Under the pieces are notes generated by a model that made no database searches, was not told the origin of the DNA, and saw nothing but the letters and a program-made list of their open reading frames with translations. DNA of 64,000 nt from CBDCIS01 sp965217565 (GTDB taxonomy: Bacteria > Chloroflexota > Dehalococcoidia > Lucifugimonadales > CATOSD01), in the NCBI GenBank assembly GCA_965217565.1, contig CBDCIS010000002.1, positions 491,785-555,784 of the forward strand, read 5' to 3'. Shown here piece after piece: positions 8,779 to 17,694 of the stretch (the first letter of the stretch is position 1; each line of letters begins with the position of its first letter). Made by a program: the position numbers and the translations under genes.

Positions 8779-9882
8779 ATGGCTAAGACTACGGTTGTCG
8801 TTTGCATCGACGGGCTCGATCCTGAATACCTGGACGCTTGCGAGACACCCAACCTGAGAGAGCTTGGCAGGAAGGGGTTTCTGAAGAGCGGCAGGTGTAT
8901 CATGCCCTCGGTGACCAACGTCAACAACGTTTCCCTTGTGACCGCCAGCTATCCGCAGGTTCACGGCATCAGCTCGAACTACAGACTGGTGAGAGAGACC
9001 GGTGAGGAGATATACATGGAGTCCAACGATTACATCCTTGCCAAGACGATGTTCCAGCGAGCCTCGGAGCTGGGCAAGAGGTCCATCCTGGTGACCTCCA
9101 AGGACAAGCTGCGGACGCTGCTGGGCAGCGGCGCGACGATTGCGCTTTCGTCGGAGCAGCCACTCGACTGGGTGGTGGATGGCGTGGGAGAGCCGCCGGA
9201 GATCTACTCGCTGGAGGTCAACGGCTGGGCCATCAGGGCTGGCAGCTACATAATGACGCATCGCCCTGCCGACCTCGTTTACATCACCACCACCGACTAC
9301 GCCATGCACACCTACGCGCCCGACGAGCCAGAATCGCGCAAGCACATGACCATACTGGACGACGCTATCGGAGAATTGATGACGGCCCATCCCGACGTTA
9401 CACTGCTCCTCACCGCCGACCACGGGATGTCTCGAAAGACCAGGATGATAGACCTGAAGAGTGAGTTGTCCAGGTACGGCATCCGCGCCAATCCCGTGCC
9501 TATCATCAAGGACCGCTACGTCGTGCATCACTCCAACCTTGGCGGCTGCGTGTTCGTCTATCTCGACAACCCATCCCAGATGAACGAGGCGTTGGACGCG
9601 CTGCGGGGCGTCTCCGGCGTGGAGGAGGCCTTCTCCAGGGAGGAGGCCTCGACAAGGCTGCGTTTGCGCTACGAACGGATCGGCGACATAGTCGTAACGG
9701 GCGAGGCAGACGCGGTGTTCGGCGACCCGTCCGAGGTCGAACTGCCCCCGCGCCTGCGCTCCCACGCCTCGGCTCACGAGCAAGACATACCGCTCATCGG
9801 TTACAATGGCGACTTCGATGGGTTCGACTTCGAGGAGAATCGAGACGTAGGCCGCTACGTCTTCGAGCGGGCGTTGGCTTAA
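8779..9882 (+). CDS. Phosphonoacetate hydrolase-like alkaline-phosphatase-fold enzyme
   Basis: A 367-residue protein from ATG 8779 (GGAGG 7 bases upstream). It has the two-metal alkaline phosphatase fold: Asp11 in CIDGLD, candidate nucleophile Thr46 in MPSVTNVNN, TTDYAMH (Asp173, His177), LTADHGM (Asp214, His215), and a late His in SAHEQDIPLI (about 333). MPSVTNVNN, HGISSNY and TSKDKLRTLLG are strongly reminiscent of phosphonoacetate hydrolase (PhnA), which splits the C-P bond of phosphonoacetate to acetate and phosphate. Other members of the fold cleave nucleotide pyrophosphates or phosphodiesters, so the substrate is an inference. The downstream dehydrogenase gene starts 59 bases after the stop on the same strand. 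Confidence 0.82.
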   Translation: MAKTTVVVCIDGLDPEYLDACETPNLRELGRKGFLKSGRCIMPSVTNVNNVSLVTASYPQVHGISSNYRLVRETGEEIYMESNDYILAKTMFQRASELGKRSILVTSKDKLRTLLGSGATIALSSEQPLDWVVDGVGEPPEIYSLEVNGWAIRAGSYIMTHRPADLVYITTTDYAMHTYAPDEPESRKHMTILDDAIGELMTAHPDVTLLLTADHGMSRKTRMIDLKSELSRYGIRANPVPIIKDRYVVHHSNLGGCVFVYLDNPSQMNEALDALRGVSGVEEAFSREEASTRLRLRYERIGDIVVTGEADAVFGDPSEVELPPRLRSHASAHEQDIPLIGYNGDFDGFDFEENRDVGRYVFERALA

Positions 9883-9941
9883 TGGCGCATCCCCTGATGA
9901 CCCACCGACTGGCAAACTGAAATACTAACCGGAGGTTCCCT

Positions 9942-11039
9942 ATGCTAGAGCGTTTCAAGGTGCCCAAGCAGGACCAGGTACGAATATCGGAAGGCTCGCT
10001 GCGGCAGACGGTGGCAGAGATATTCGAGAAGATGGGTGTGTCCAGCGAGGACGCCGCCGAAGGCGCGGACGTGCTGACGATGACCGATCTTCGCGGCGTG
10101 GAGACGCATGGCGTATCCAACATGATGCGCTCCTACGTGCAGCAGTACAACGATGGCAGGATCAACCCCACGCCCAACTTGCGGACCGTGCGTGAGTTTC
10201 CGGGCACCGCGACGATAGACGCGGACCGCGGCCTTGGCATAATCGTGGGGCGCCGGGGAATGAACCTGGCAATCGAAAAGGCCCGAAACGTCGGCGTGGG
10301 CGTGGTTACGATGTCGAACAGCGGTCACGCCGGGGCGGTGGGCCACTTCGCCATGCTTGCCGCGGAAGCGGACATGGTCGGCATGTGCATCACGGCGGGC
10401 GGCGCAAGCGTGCTGCCCACGTTCGGCGCGGAGGGCCGCCTGGGAGCGAATCCCGTTTCCATTGCCGCGCCCGCCAAGAGCGAGCCGCCCCTGCTCTTCG
10501 ACGCGGCGACCTCCGCCGTCGCCCTGAACAAGCTCGAGCTTGCCAGGCGAGTGGGGTCCGACCTGCTGCCGGGCTGGATAGCCGAGCCCGACGGCAGCCC
10601 CATCCTGGAGGAGACGGCTCCGAGGGAGAGGGGGCAGTTCTTCGGCCTGCCCATCGGCGGCACCAGGGAGCAGGGATCGCACAAAGGGTACGGATTCAAC
10701 CTGATGGTCGAGGTACTGGGCGCGCTGCTTTCGGGTTCGGTGCCCAGCATGTTGGACAGTGAGCCTTATGGCAGCGGATTCAAGAACTACTTTGCCGCCT
10801 ACGACATCGCGGCCTTCACGGACCTCGACGCCTTCAAGGAGCACATGGACCAGATGCTGCGAACGCTCAGAACCACGAAGCCCGCGCCCGGCCACGAGCG
10901 GGTCATCTATCCCGGATTGTCCGAGTTCGAGGAGGAGCGGGACAGGCGGGCCAACGGCATCCCGTTGCACCAGGAGGTAGTGCGGTGGTTCGACGGCATT
11001 AGCGGCGAGCTTTCGGTGACACCGCTGGTGAGGATGTAG
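9942..11039 (+). CDS. Ldh2/malate-type NAD(P)-dependent 2-hydroxyacid dehydrogenase
   Basis: A 365-residue protein of the LDH2/MDH2 oxidoreductase family (malate, ureidoglycolate, sulfolactate and related dehydrogenases). Visible landmarks: LTMTDLRGVETHGVSNMMRSYV near residue 50, VVTMSNSGHAGAVGHFAMLAAEADMVG near 125, FGAEGRLGANPVSIAAPA near 165, and HKGYGFNLMVEVLGALLSG near 245. Cytoplasmic. The exact 2-hydroxyacid cannot be read from sequence. ATG at 9942 follows GGAGGTTCCCT. Its place right behind the PhnA-like gene suggests a shared pathway, for instance oxidation of a phosphonate-derived or other C2-C4 acid; this is inference. Confidence 0.85.
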   Translation: MLERFKVPKQDQVRISEGSLRQTVAEIFEKMGVSSEDAAEGADVLTMTDLRGVETHGVSNMMRSYVQQYNDGRINPTPNLRTVREFPGTATIDADRGLGIIVGRRGMNLAIEKARNVGVGVVTMSNSGHAGAVGHFAMLAAEADMVGMCITAGGASVLPTFGAEGRLGANPVSIAAPAKSEPPLLFDAATSAVALNKLELARRVGSDLLPGWIAEPDGSPILEETAPRERGQFFGLPIGGTREQGSHKGYGFNLMVEVLGALLSGSVPSMLDSEPYGSGFKNYFAAYDIAAFTDLDAFKEHMDQMLRTLRTTKPAPGHERVIYPGLSEFEEERDRRANGIPLHQEVVRWFDGISGELSVTPLVRM

Positions 11040-11075
11040 CGATCAGGACAGACGGTGGGAGCGTCCTGGGCGGGG

Positions 11076-11783
11076 CTACGTCGATGGCGAGGCGGGCAGG
11101 GTGTTTATCAGCGCGGCGAGGTATCCGGCGCCGAAGCCGTTGTCGATGTTGACCACGCCTATCCCGTTGGCGCAACTGTTGAGCATGGCGAGCAGCGCGG
11201 CCACTCCGCCAAAGCTGGCGCCGTAGCCGATGCTGGTGGGCACGGCGATGAGCGGGGCTTTCACGAGGCCGCCGATCACCGAGGGGAGCGCGCCCTCCAT
11301 GCCCGCGACCGCCACGATTACCCTCGCATTCTGAAGGGCCGGAAGCTGTTCGAGAAGGCGGTGCAGGCCTGCCACGCCCACGTCGAAGACGCACTCCACC
11401 TCGCAGTCCATCAGCTCCGCGGTGACGGCGGCCTCGCGCGCCACCGGCAGGTCGGAGGTGCCCGCGCACACCACCATCACCCCGGGCGTGAGCGTCCTGT
11501 CTGCCCGGCGGTCCACGACGATTGTCCTGGCCGTCTCGTCGTGCACGGCGTCGGGCGCGACCTCGCGCACCCGTGAGAACGCCTCCGGCTCGGCCCTGGT
11601 TATCAGCAGGCGGTCGGAGTGCCGCAGAACGGAGGCCGAGATTGCCGCCACCTGCTCAGCCGACTTCCCCTGCCCGAAGATGACCTCCGGGAAGCCCTTC
11701 CGCAGGGAGCGGTGATGATCTACCCTGGCGAATTCCAGGTCCTCGTAGGGCAATTGCCTTAGCTGGGAGATGACGTCGTCCAT
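11076..11783 (-). CDS. larB: LarB-like nicotinate-nucleotide carboxylase of the nickel pincer cofactor pathway
   Basis: LarB carboxylates nicotinic acid adenine dinucleotide and splits off AMP to begin synthesis of the nickel-pincer cofactor. This protein has the LarB N-terminal LPYEDLEFARVDHHRSLRKGFPEVIFGQGK and the AIR-carboxylase-like core (VVCAGTSDLPVAREAAVTAEL, VAVAGMEGALPSVIGGLV, PTSIGYGASFGGVAALLAMLNSC). The conserved family N-terminus seems to continue upstream of the ATG at 11783: the same frame reads IDETRLRALLRDFKSDGLG, with no ATG, GTG or TTG, only an ATC after GGAG. So the start may be non-standard, or an upstream start has been lost. No larA, larC or larE is visible in the window. 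Convergent with the Ldh2 gene. Confidence 0.85.
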   Translation of the reverse strand: MDDVISQLRQLPYEDLEFARVDHHRSLRKGFPEVIFGQGKSAEQVAAISASVLRHSDRLLITRAEPEAFSRVREVAPDAVHDETARTIVVDRRADRTLTPGVMVVCAGTSDLPVAREAAVTAELMDCEVECVFDVGVAGLHRLLEQLPALQNARVIVAVAGMEGALPSVIGGLVKAPLIAVPTSIGYGASFGGVAALLAMLNSCANGIGVVNIDNGFGAGYLAALINTLPASPST

Positions 11784-11916
11784 GCCCAGCCCGTCGCTCT
11801 TGAAGTCGCGTAGTAACGCACGCAGGCGAGTCTCGTCGATTGGTCTGCTCCAGGTTGCAAATTGGATTGGGGTTTCGAGTATATGGCTACGGCGCGGCTG
11901 GCATGGAGGCTCCTGC

Positions 11917-12333
11917 TTAGCCGCTTGCGGACGGGCTGCCGTATTCGATGAACCTTTCCGGCGTCAGGCGTATCGTGATGGAGTCCCCACCCGCCGTCTC
12001 TTCCACGTACTCGCGGGCACGCTGCTCGCCCAGGTAGCGTGTGGCGATCCTTAGCCGCGTCTCTGGCGAGGCCCCGGGGCCAATCTCGGCTTTGCCCTGT
12101 ACCATCAGCGCGTAGTAGGGTGGCTCGCGCCGGTCTATCACCAGCGTCGCCTGCCCGTTTCTGTCGATGTTGCGGCGCTTCTGCGAGCTCGCTCCCGCTC
12201 CAAGGATGATCTGGCCGCTCTCGTAGATGTACCAGACCGGCATCGCGTGGGCGCGGCTGCCGGGACCGGTCGTCGCCAGAATCGCCACGTTTGACTGGTC
12301 CAGAAATGCTCTCTGGTCGGAAGTTGGCTCCAT
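11917..12333 (-). CDS. Pyridoxamine-phosphate-oxidase-fold flavin/F420-binding protein
   Basis: A 138-residue split-barrel protein: FLDQSNVAILATTGPGSRAHAMPVWYIYE, then SSQKRRNIDRNGQATLVIDR and PYYALMVQGKAEI. This is the usual PPOX-type arrangement, in which the basic RRNIDRN stretch contacts the cofactor phosphate. Members bind FMN, F420 or heme; which one is not decidable here. Cytoplasmic, a single gene, with GAGGTGA before ATG 12333. It lies upstream of larB on the same strand, with about 130 bases between the two. Confidence 0.8.
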   Translation of the reverse strand: MEPTSDQRAFLDQSNVAILATTGPGSRAHAMPVWYIYESGQIILGAGASSQKRRNIDRNGQATLVIDRREPPYYALMVQGKAEIGPGASPETRLRIATRYLGEQRAREYVEETAGGDSITIRLTPERFIEYGSPSASG

Positions 12334-12395
12334 GTCAGTTCACCTCGGAGATTGGTTGCTGGCACGTATTCTAGCACATCACTGTCAGAATCAGG

Positions 12396-12791
12396 ATTGC
12401 CGAGCGGCGAGCCCCTACGGGGGTTTCGGGGATTGGAGGATTATCCACGAAGGGCGCTAAGCGGGGATAGCCCGGGTGTGGGATTCGCTCGCATCTGGAT
12501 GGCTGGATGTTTTCGCTGTGGGCAAAACGCCTGTGGGTGTCTCATTTTGATTCATTGTGACTCATTCCTACTTGGGGTCTGTGATGCTGTGAGAGGATTT
12601 AGGAGATGTTTCTGAGTTGGAATGTAGTAGGGTTGCGGTTGTTCGTATAGGAAATGAGACACTCCTCTCTGTGGCTTTCGTACTGTTGTCAGAGTCAGGA
12701 TGTTGCGATTGCCGAGCGGCGAGCCCCTGCGGAGGTTTTGCGATTTCGGGATTGCTGAGCGGCGAGCCCCTACGGAAGTTTTGGGGATTGG
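12396..12791 (+). repeat. Three copies of a short extragenic repeat (GAGCGGCGAGCCCC core)
   Basis: The 620-base stretch between the PPOX gene and the small membrane-protein gene has no supportable gene. It holds three near-copies of a unit with core GCGGCGAGCCCCT followed by a G-rich tail ending GGGATTG, at about 12396-12435, 12708-12745 and 12751-12791. The first two are also preceded by a shared CTGTCAGAATCAGGA-like or TTGTCAGAGTCAGGA stretch. Part of the unit recurs inverted near 13365 (TAGCCGCTCGGCAAT). This looks like an interspersed extragenic element family. Confidence 0.6.
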
Positions 12792-12953
12792 GTTGTCCGC
12801 TACTCAAGCTGTTCTGATGTTGTGCTGGATTACCTCAGATAGAGGATGTGGCTACGATAGCACGGTAGTTCGTGTATGTCAAGAGAGGTCACAGGGGTAG
12901 GAGGGTCGTGCATAAGTTCGTCTAGCGGGCTGACCGCGGACGGGACAGGTGTC

Positions 12954-13196
12954 CTAAAGCGTGGGCGTTGCGCGGAAAGCCCGAAGGAAAACGCGCCACC
13001 CCACTACGATGACGACAGCCAACACCAATCCCAGGAACAGCACAAAGGACCAAAATAACAGCCAGGAGGAAAATAAGGCTCCAACGACCCAAGTGTCTGC
13101 AAACCTGTTCAACACTGGCCCGAACACGGGTAGCGCCAGAGCCACCACTAGAGCGGCTACGACCACCACTACCAAGACCACGAGTGCCGTCTTCAT
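12954..13196 (-). CDS. Small two-helix membrane protein
   Basis: An 80-residue protein with two strongly hydrophobic segments (about residues 3-26 and 38-68) separated by a short polar turn, ending in a basic tail (WRVFLRAFRATPTL). GAGGAG lies 8 bases before ATG 13196, which supports real translation. Probably sits in the inner membrane. No family recognised. The 640 bases upstream hold palindromic repeats only. Confidence 0.55.
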   Translation of the reverse strand: MKTALVVLVVVVVAALVVALALPVFGPVLNRFADTWVVGALFSSWLLFWSFVLFLGLVLAVVIVVGWRVFLRAFRATPTL

Positions 13197-13327
13197 GGCA
13201 GGGACTCCTCTGATGGATGTACGTGGAAACTAGCAGGGTCTATCCCCGAAGTCAATGCAGGTCGAATCGCCGTTTTGCACGTCACTCCAGGGGTAGGTAA
13301 AATGCGAATTGCAAGTACGTTTAGCCC

Positions 13328-13446
13328 ATGTCATTCCGAGCGTAGCCGAGGACCCCACGAAGTGGCTAGCCGCTCGGCAATCCAGAGCCATCTGCACTAC
13401 AAGAACTTGGGATTCCTCGGTTCGCTACGCTCACTCGGAATGACAT
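13328..13446. repeat. Inverted repeat of the GTCATTCCGAG type, about 119 bp
   Basis: The arm ATGTCATTCCGAGCGTAGCC, continuing GAGGA, pairs with TCCTCGG...CTACGCTCACTCGGAATGACAT at the other end. About 60 bases lie between the arms. It resembles the widespread CATTCCGAG palindromic elements and is related in arm sequence to the centre of the short element at 40015-40184. No coding capacity. Confidence 0.65.
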
Positions 13447-13552
13447 ACGTTGGGCTGAATTGTGATGTCTTGGCTATGGCTCGTAGCTATGAGACGCCAA
13501 ATGCCTATCCCTGTCAGCGTCAAGGGAGGAGGACAATGGGTTTGCGCCAACG

Positions 13553-13580
13553 GTAAGGGCGGTTCTCGAACCGCCCTTAC
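13553..13580. repeat. Perfect 12-bp stem hairpin
   Basis: GTAAGGGCGGTT and AACCGCCCTTAC form a perfect inverted repeat around the loop CTCG. No T-run follows, so it is not a classical terminator; it is more likely a repetitive extragenic palindrome. A further palindromic element, GGATTCCCGTTGTCACGGGA, lies at 13619-13643. Confidence 0.7.
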
Positions 13581-13837
13581 GTTCGCACATTGGCGGCGGC
13601 TGGCCGCTCCGCCCCCTTGGATTCCCGTTGTCACGGGAATGACGTTAGAGGGAGGCGATACGCCAGCTGCCGTAGGCCTGATTATATTGGGCAGAGATCA
13701 CAAGCACGATATCTCAACCACCAGTAAAGAATACTTCCACACTCGCATGCGGGGTGCAGGCCAAACACTCAGGAAGTCTCCCGAATGCTCATCCCTTCCA
13801 CCATGACCGCCCTGCGAATCTGTGGCGACGGCGGTCC

Positions 13838-14701
13838 TTACAGGGATTGAAGAAAGTTCTTGTTGGACGATTCTGACCGGGGTATGCGAGCAATTTCAAC
13901 GACCGGCGCCAGGCAATCAACATCAATTGTGATTCGATTGCCACGCAACATCTTCATTCCTATAAGCGGCGGGGGTTTTTCCTGACGTTGGATGCATCGT
14001 ACGGTGCGGGGGCTCCCTTGCCAGAATACTTCTACTTCACCACAGCTTGCATCGACTGGCCCGTCGATAGTATTCACTCGACACTTATCGAGAAGCCTAA
14101 GGCCGAATCTTTCAACTTTGCTGGGGGGCAAGCTCAACTCTTCGCTGTCCCCTGTGTCAACATTCGCACTAAAGGGCCGCCATCTACCTTCACTGTCTTT
14201 GATTGCCACGTCTACCCAGGGTAGTTTCCAAACGTATCCGAGAGAAGGCCGTTGCCGTTCGGGCTTGCGAATTAGACTTCGGATGCGAGAAAGAGGGGTA
14301 GGAGCTGGTATCCAGTCTATTTCAACTACCCCATTTTTCATTACATCAATAGTTATCCGTCGATTTAACAGGAAGTCCGGCCCCATGTGGCCCGAGAAAT
14401 CATGCCTCTCAAGGATCTGAGCCTCAACTACTCTTGGGTTTCCTTCCAGCAGCAATTCAACTCTGCATGGCAACATGGGCATTGAGGCGCTGCCAAGTTG
14501 TAAGGGGTCGATAAACGTTGGCAGGTTGTAGCGCGGTTCAGTTGCAATACAATATCGACTTACCTTTGCCCCTTTGAGCACAAAGCATACCTCGGACCCG
14601 GTGTCCAAGAGGATGTTAAGCTTCTGCCAATCCCCATCAAGTTTTTTGACACTAACCGGAACCATTGGGAGGAGATACTCATTTACAGTCCCGCTTATCA
14701 C
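13838..14701 (-). CDS. Retropepsin-like protein with two DTG motifs in one chain
   Basis: A 287-residue protein, GTG start at 14701 after AAGGTGA. Two similar halves are visible. The first has LNILLDTGSEVCFVL (about residue 30) and ends MGPDFLLNRRITIDV; the second has SANVDTGDSEELSLPP (about 185) and ends IGMKMLRGNRITIDV. DTG is the active-site triplet of aspartic proteases, and the ITIDV ending of each half marks an internal duplication. Bacterial clan-AA proteins usually have a single DTG per chain and dimerise; here the two sites are fused, like a pepsin layout. Proteolysis is inferred. It lies downstream of the methyltransferase on the same strand, about 90 bases after its stop. Confidence 0.62.
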   Translation of the reverse strand: MISGTVNEYLLPMVPVSVKKLDGDWQKLNILLDTGSEVCFVLKGAKVSRYCIATEPRYNLPTFIDPLQLGSASMPMLPCRVELLLEGNPRVVEAQILERHDFSGHMGPDFLLNRRITIDVMKNGVVEIDWIPAPTPLSRIRSLIRKPERQRPSLGYVWKLPWVDVAIKDSEGRWRPFSANVDTGDSEELSLPPSKVERFGLRLLDKCRVNTIDGPVDASCGEVEVFWQGSPRTVRCIQRQEKPPPLIGMKMLRGNRITIDVDCLAPVVEIARIPRSESSNKNFLQSL

Positions 14702-14790
14702 TTCTCACCTTCTGAACCACTCGCGTTCGTGGCGTCCAATTGTCTATAGGCAGTGGGTATGTGTCTGGGAATTCGGCCAAGCTCCTGCCC

Positions 14791-17694
14791 TCACATCACC
14801 AGCCGGGCGTTGCGGGGGCGTTTCTTGCCGCCGTGCACCGACGGCTCGGCGCACCACTTGGCGGCCAGGCGTCGGACGGCGGCGTAAGTGTCCTCGTTGA
14901 AGCCGAGCAGGTCGCGGACTACGCGGCGGTCGAGCAGGGCGCGATTGGGGTCGGCGTCGGCGAGATAGGCGGGCATGAGTTCCCTGTCGCGGAAGTCGTC
15001 GAAGACAGCCTCAGCCGTGGCAAGCTGCTCGTCGCTGAGAGCGCGGAGGTCCAGCATGGGCAGGGATACCATTGCATGTATGGTTGTTCTGCCACGTCCG
15101 TCTTGCTGCTTACTAGACCACCACCAATACAAGAGCAAACCAAGTGTAGAATTGCACCATAAGGCAAAGGCGTAGTCGTGCCGTTCGTCATTGAACGCCA
15201 CGTTGGGCCAAGCAGTGCCGCCAATAGTCTTCTGTTCGGTAATGGCCGCTGCCAATGGTTGGGACGTAAATCGGAAGTCGAGGGTCAAGTGAGCACGGCT
15301 GGCGGTGGCCCATAGTTTGGTTGCGCTCTCTTCCATTCCTGGGTTCACAACCAACTCCATGTCTGGGGCACATACCATGTAGCGCTCATTCCTGGCGTGA
15401 TGGTTGTACAGGGCTGGATATGTGGCAGTGGGGTTGGCCGGCGACTTTATGAAGGGACCCTTGTGAGCAGCACTAACCAACAATTGGTGATCAACCCCAC
15501 GATTACCGAGGCTGCCTAACCGCGCCACGGTCAAGGGCTTGGCTTTCGCAGCCCCAGGTAGCCAAAGGTCGCCACCAGACAATGCGTGGGCGGTCTGGGC
15601 AACAGAAGCATCAAGGATGCGGGCGGCATTCCATCCGTTCCTCTCGCCGTCAACAGGAACTTCAATTGTCTCACCAGCTATGTTGTCTCCACAGAAGATG
15701 CGGATGCCGCCGTAGGGCCCGTCTTCAAGACGTCGGGCTGCCGATGCTGCGAGGATCGCCGCGCTAAACTCTTTGGCCTCTCCAAAGCCGAACGGCCTGC
15801 GCCGCAATGAGATGAAGGTCCCTCTACCTTTGGGCTTCTCATCAGGCGCTGTCTTTCGACCGATTATCAAGCACTCGGCCATGCCCGTGTCGGACGAAAA
15901 GGACATTTCATGGCTGTTAGCCGCGATGCTTGCGACTGTTATGTCGGTGTAATGCTTGGCCATTAGCTCTCTGAACTTGGCCCAAGACGGCCCGTTGATT
16001 GCTGTGAATGGCAGCACAAATGCTATGACGCCATCAGGTCGGACTTTTTTGTGAGCAAGTGCGGCAAAGGCAGACCCTAGCCCAGCGTGACCGTGGTAAG
16101 GGCCGCCTTTGGTCAGTCGTTTCAGGCGTTTTGCCATATCTTCTTGATCCGCATCGCTGGCGTTGAAGGCGGCAAAGGCAGCGTTCAATACTCCTTCTTC
16201 GGCATCCCGGTGTTTGGTATCACTCGTAAAAGGCGGGTTCATTATCACTAGGTCGTAGCCGCCGTCGGGCATCTCGGCGCGTATCTGGGCGGCTGTCTCC
16301 TCGCCGGCGCTGCCGGTGCGCATGGCGGGGTCGCTGGTGTTGAGCAGGGTCAGCACGTCGGAGGACTGGAGCAGCTCCAGCGAGCCTATCGCCACGCTGC
16401 CGTCGGATTGGCGGCCGTAGGGCATGGTGTAGAGGCGGGACTTTTCGAAGACTTCCGAGGGTTCGACTCCCGACAGGGTGGAGCCGGTGATGTGTATCGC
16501 CGACGGCATGACGTCGCAGCCGTAGAGCACCTCCTCCATCATCGCCCTGTGCAGGTCCGCTGGTCTGCCCCCGGCCCGCTCGTGGCGGGCGGCGATCTGC
16601 TCGTACACGGCGGAGAGCAGCGCGCCGGTTCCGCAGGCGAAGTCCGCGATTCGCAGGCTGCCGATGGCCTTGGCGTCCGACCAGTCCACGCCGTCCATCT
16701 TGGCCACCGCGAGCCGCGCCAGCAGCGCCGCCGACGCGGGCAGCGTGTAGAAGGTGGCCAGGTACTTGCGGTCGGCGATGAGGCGCTGGAAGATGCGGCC
16801 TGTCAGGTCGTGGGCGTTGTCCACGCCGGTGGCGTTGACCGACTGGGCGGTGTCCCTCAACTGCCGCAGGATGCTTGCCGCGTCGAGCGAGTCCAGCTGC
16901 TCCAGGATGTCCTTGGCGATGGCGAAGATGGCCCAGTAGTTGATGCCCAGTATGGCGTCCCAGGCGGCCAGAACCTCGCCCTGCGGATTTACCACGCCCG
17001 GGCCGCACACCTGCGCCAGCGGCTTGATCTCGGCGTGCATTCCCGCGATGTGCTCGTGGAACACCAGGGCGTTGGCGATGATGGCGCAGGCCATGCGGCG
17101 GGTCTGGGGCACGTTCGTCATCCCCAGGCGGCGGGCGATGGCCATGGTGATGCCGGGCCGGGTATGGTCCAGATCGTCCAGCAGCCTTGCCGCCCTGTCG
17201 ATTCCCTCTTGCAGCGTGGTGGTCGCCTGGTCCACGGCGCGCTGGGGCACGGACACGAGGCGGACCATGTCCGCCAGGTCTTCGACCGACCCCTCCAGCC
17301 AGCCGGACCGGGGGAATCGGCTCTCGCCGTCCGCCTCCTCGGTGAAGACGCAGTAGGAAAGGCGCGCGCCGTTTATGGCGGGGCCGAGCTCAGCCGCGTC
17401 TCCGACCGCCTCCGGATAGCGCAGGGCTATGGCCGCCTCGATTGCGCGCCCGCTGGACGCCACCTCCAGCCCCAGGCGGTCTTTCGCCTCGGTTTCCACG
17501 TTCGCGGCGGGCATGTACTCCGACTCCACGACAACGGGCGAGGAGCCGGGCGTGGTGACCAGGATGTCGGGGCGCAGGCCGGGATGTCCGGCGATGACCC
17601 GCGTGTTCTCGGAAATCACTCTGCTGCTGCCCAGCATGTTCTGGAGCAACTCGCGGAGGGCGTTGTTGGCGTTGGGTTCAGTCTGTCGCGGCAT
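14791..17694 (-). CDS. Large N6-adenine DNA methyltransferase with possible nuclease head (type IIG-like)
   Basis: A 967-residue protein. An N-terminal region (about 20-75) reads LRPDILVTTPGSSPVVVESEY, a PD-(D/E)XK-like spacing, but with Glu-Ser-Glu where a lysine would be usual. A helical middle is followed by AdoMet motif I (ADFACGTGALLSAVY, about 350) and catalytic motif IV NPPF (about 490), of gamma-class N6-adenine enzymes. The C-terminal half has target-recognition-like content. The overall plan fits a single-chain type IIG restriction-modification enzyme or a lone defence methyltransferase. No separate specificity or restriction subunit is adjacent. ATG at 17694 has only a weak ribosome site. 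Divergent from the DUF1998 helicase. Confidence 0.8.
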   Translation of the reverse strand: MPRQTEPNANNALRELLQNMLGSSRVISENTRVIAGHPGLRPDILVTTPGSSPVVVESEYMPAANVETEAKDRLGLEVASSGRAIEAAIALRYPEAVGDAAELGPAINGARLSYCVFTEEADGESRFPRSGWLEGSVEDLADMVRLVSVPQRAVDQATTTLQEGIDRAARLLDDLDHTRPGITMAIARRLGMTNVPQTRRMACAIIANALVFHEHIAGMHAEIKPLAQVCGPGVVNPQGEVLAAWDAILGINYWAIFAIAKDILEQLDSLDAASILRQLRDTAQSVNATGVDNAHDLTGRIFQRLIADRKYLATFYTLPASAALLARLAVAKMDGVDWSDAKAIGSLRIADFACGTGALLSAVYEQIAARHERAGGRPADLHRAMMEEVLYGCDVMPSAIHITGSTLSGVEPSEVFEKSRLYTMPYGRQSDGSVAIGSLELLQSSDVLTLLNTSDPAMRTGSAGEETAAQIRAEMPDGGYDLVIMNPPFTSDTKHRDAEEGVLNAAFAAFNASDADQEDMAKRLKRLTKGGPYHGHAGLGSAFAALAHKKVRPDGVIAFVLPFTAINGPSWAKFRELMAKHYTDITVASIAANSHEMSFSSDTGMAECLIIGRKTAPDEKPKGRGTFISLRRRPFGFGEAKEFSAAILAASAARRLEDGPYGGIRIFCGDNIAGETIEVPVDGERNGWNAARILDASVAQTAHALSGGDLWLPGAAKAKPLTVARLGSLGNRGVDHQLLVSAAHKGPFIKSPANPTATYPALYNHHARNERYMVCAPDMELVVNPGMEESATKLWATASRAHLTLDFRFTSQPLAAAITEQKTIGGTAWPNVAFNDERHDYAFALWCNSTLGLLLYWWWSSKQQDGRGRTTIHAMVSLPMLDLRALSDEQLATAEAVFDDFRDRELMPAYLADADPNRALLDRRVVRDLLGFNEDTYAAVRRLAAKWCAEPSVHGGKKRPRNARLVM

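Noticed and set aside
12391..12791. Three spaced repeats as a CRISPR-like array
   Set aside because: Spacing is irregular (about 310 and 43 bases), units are imperfect and no cas gene is near.
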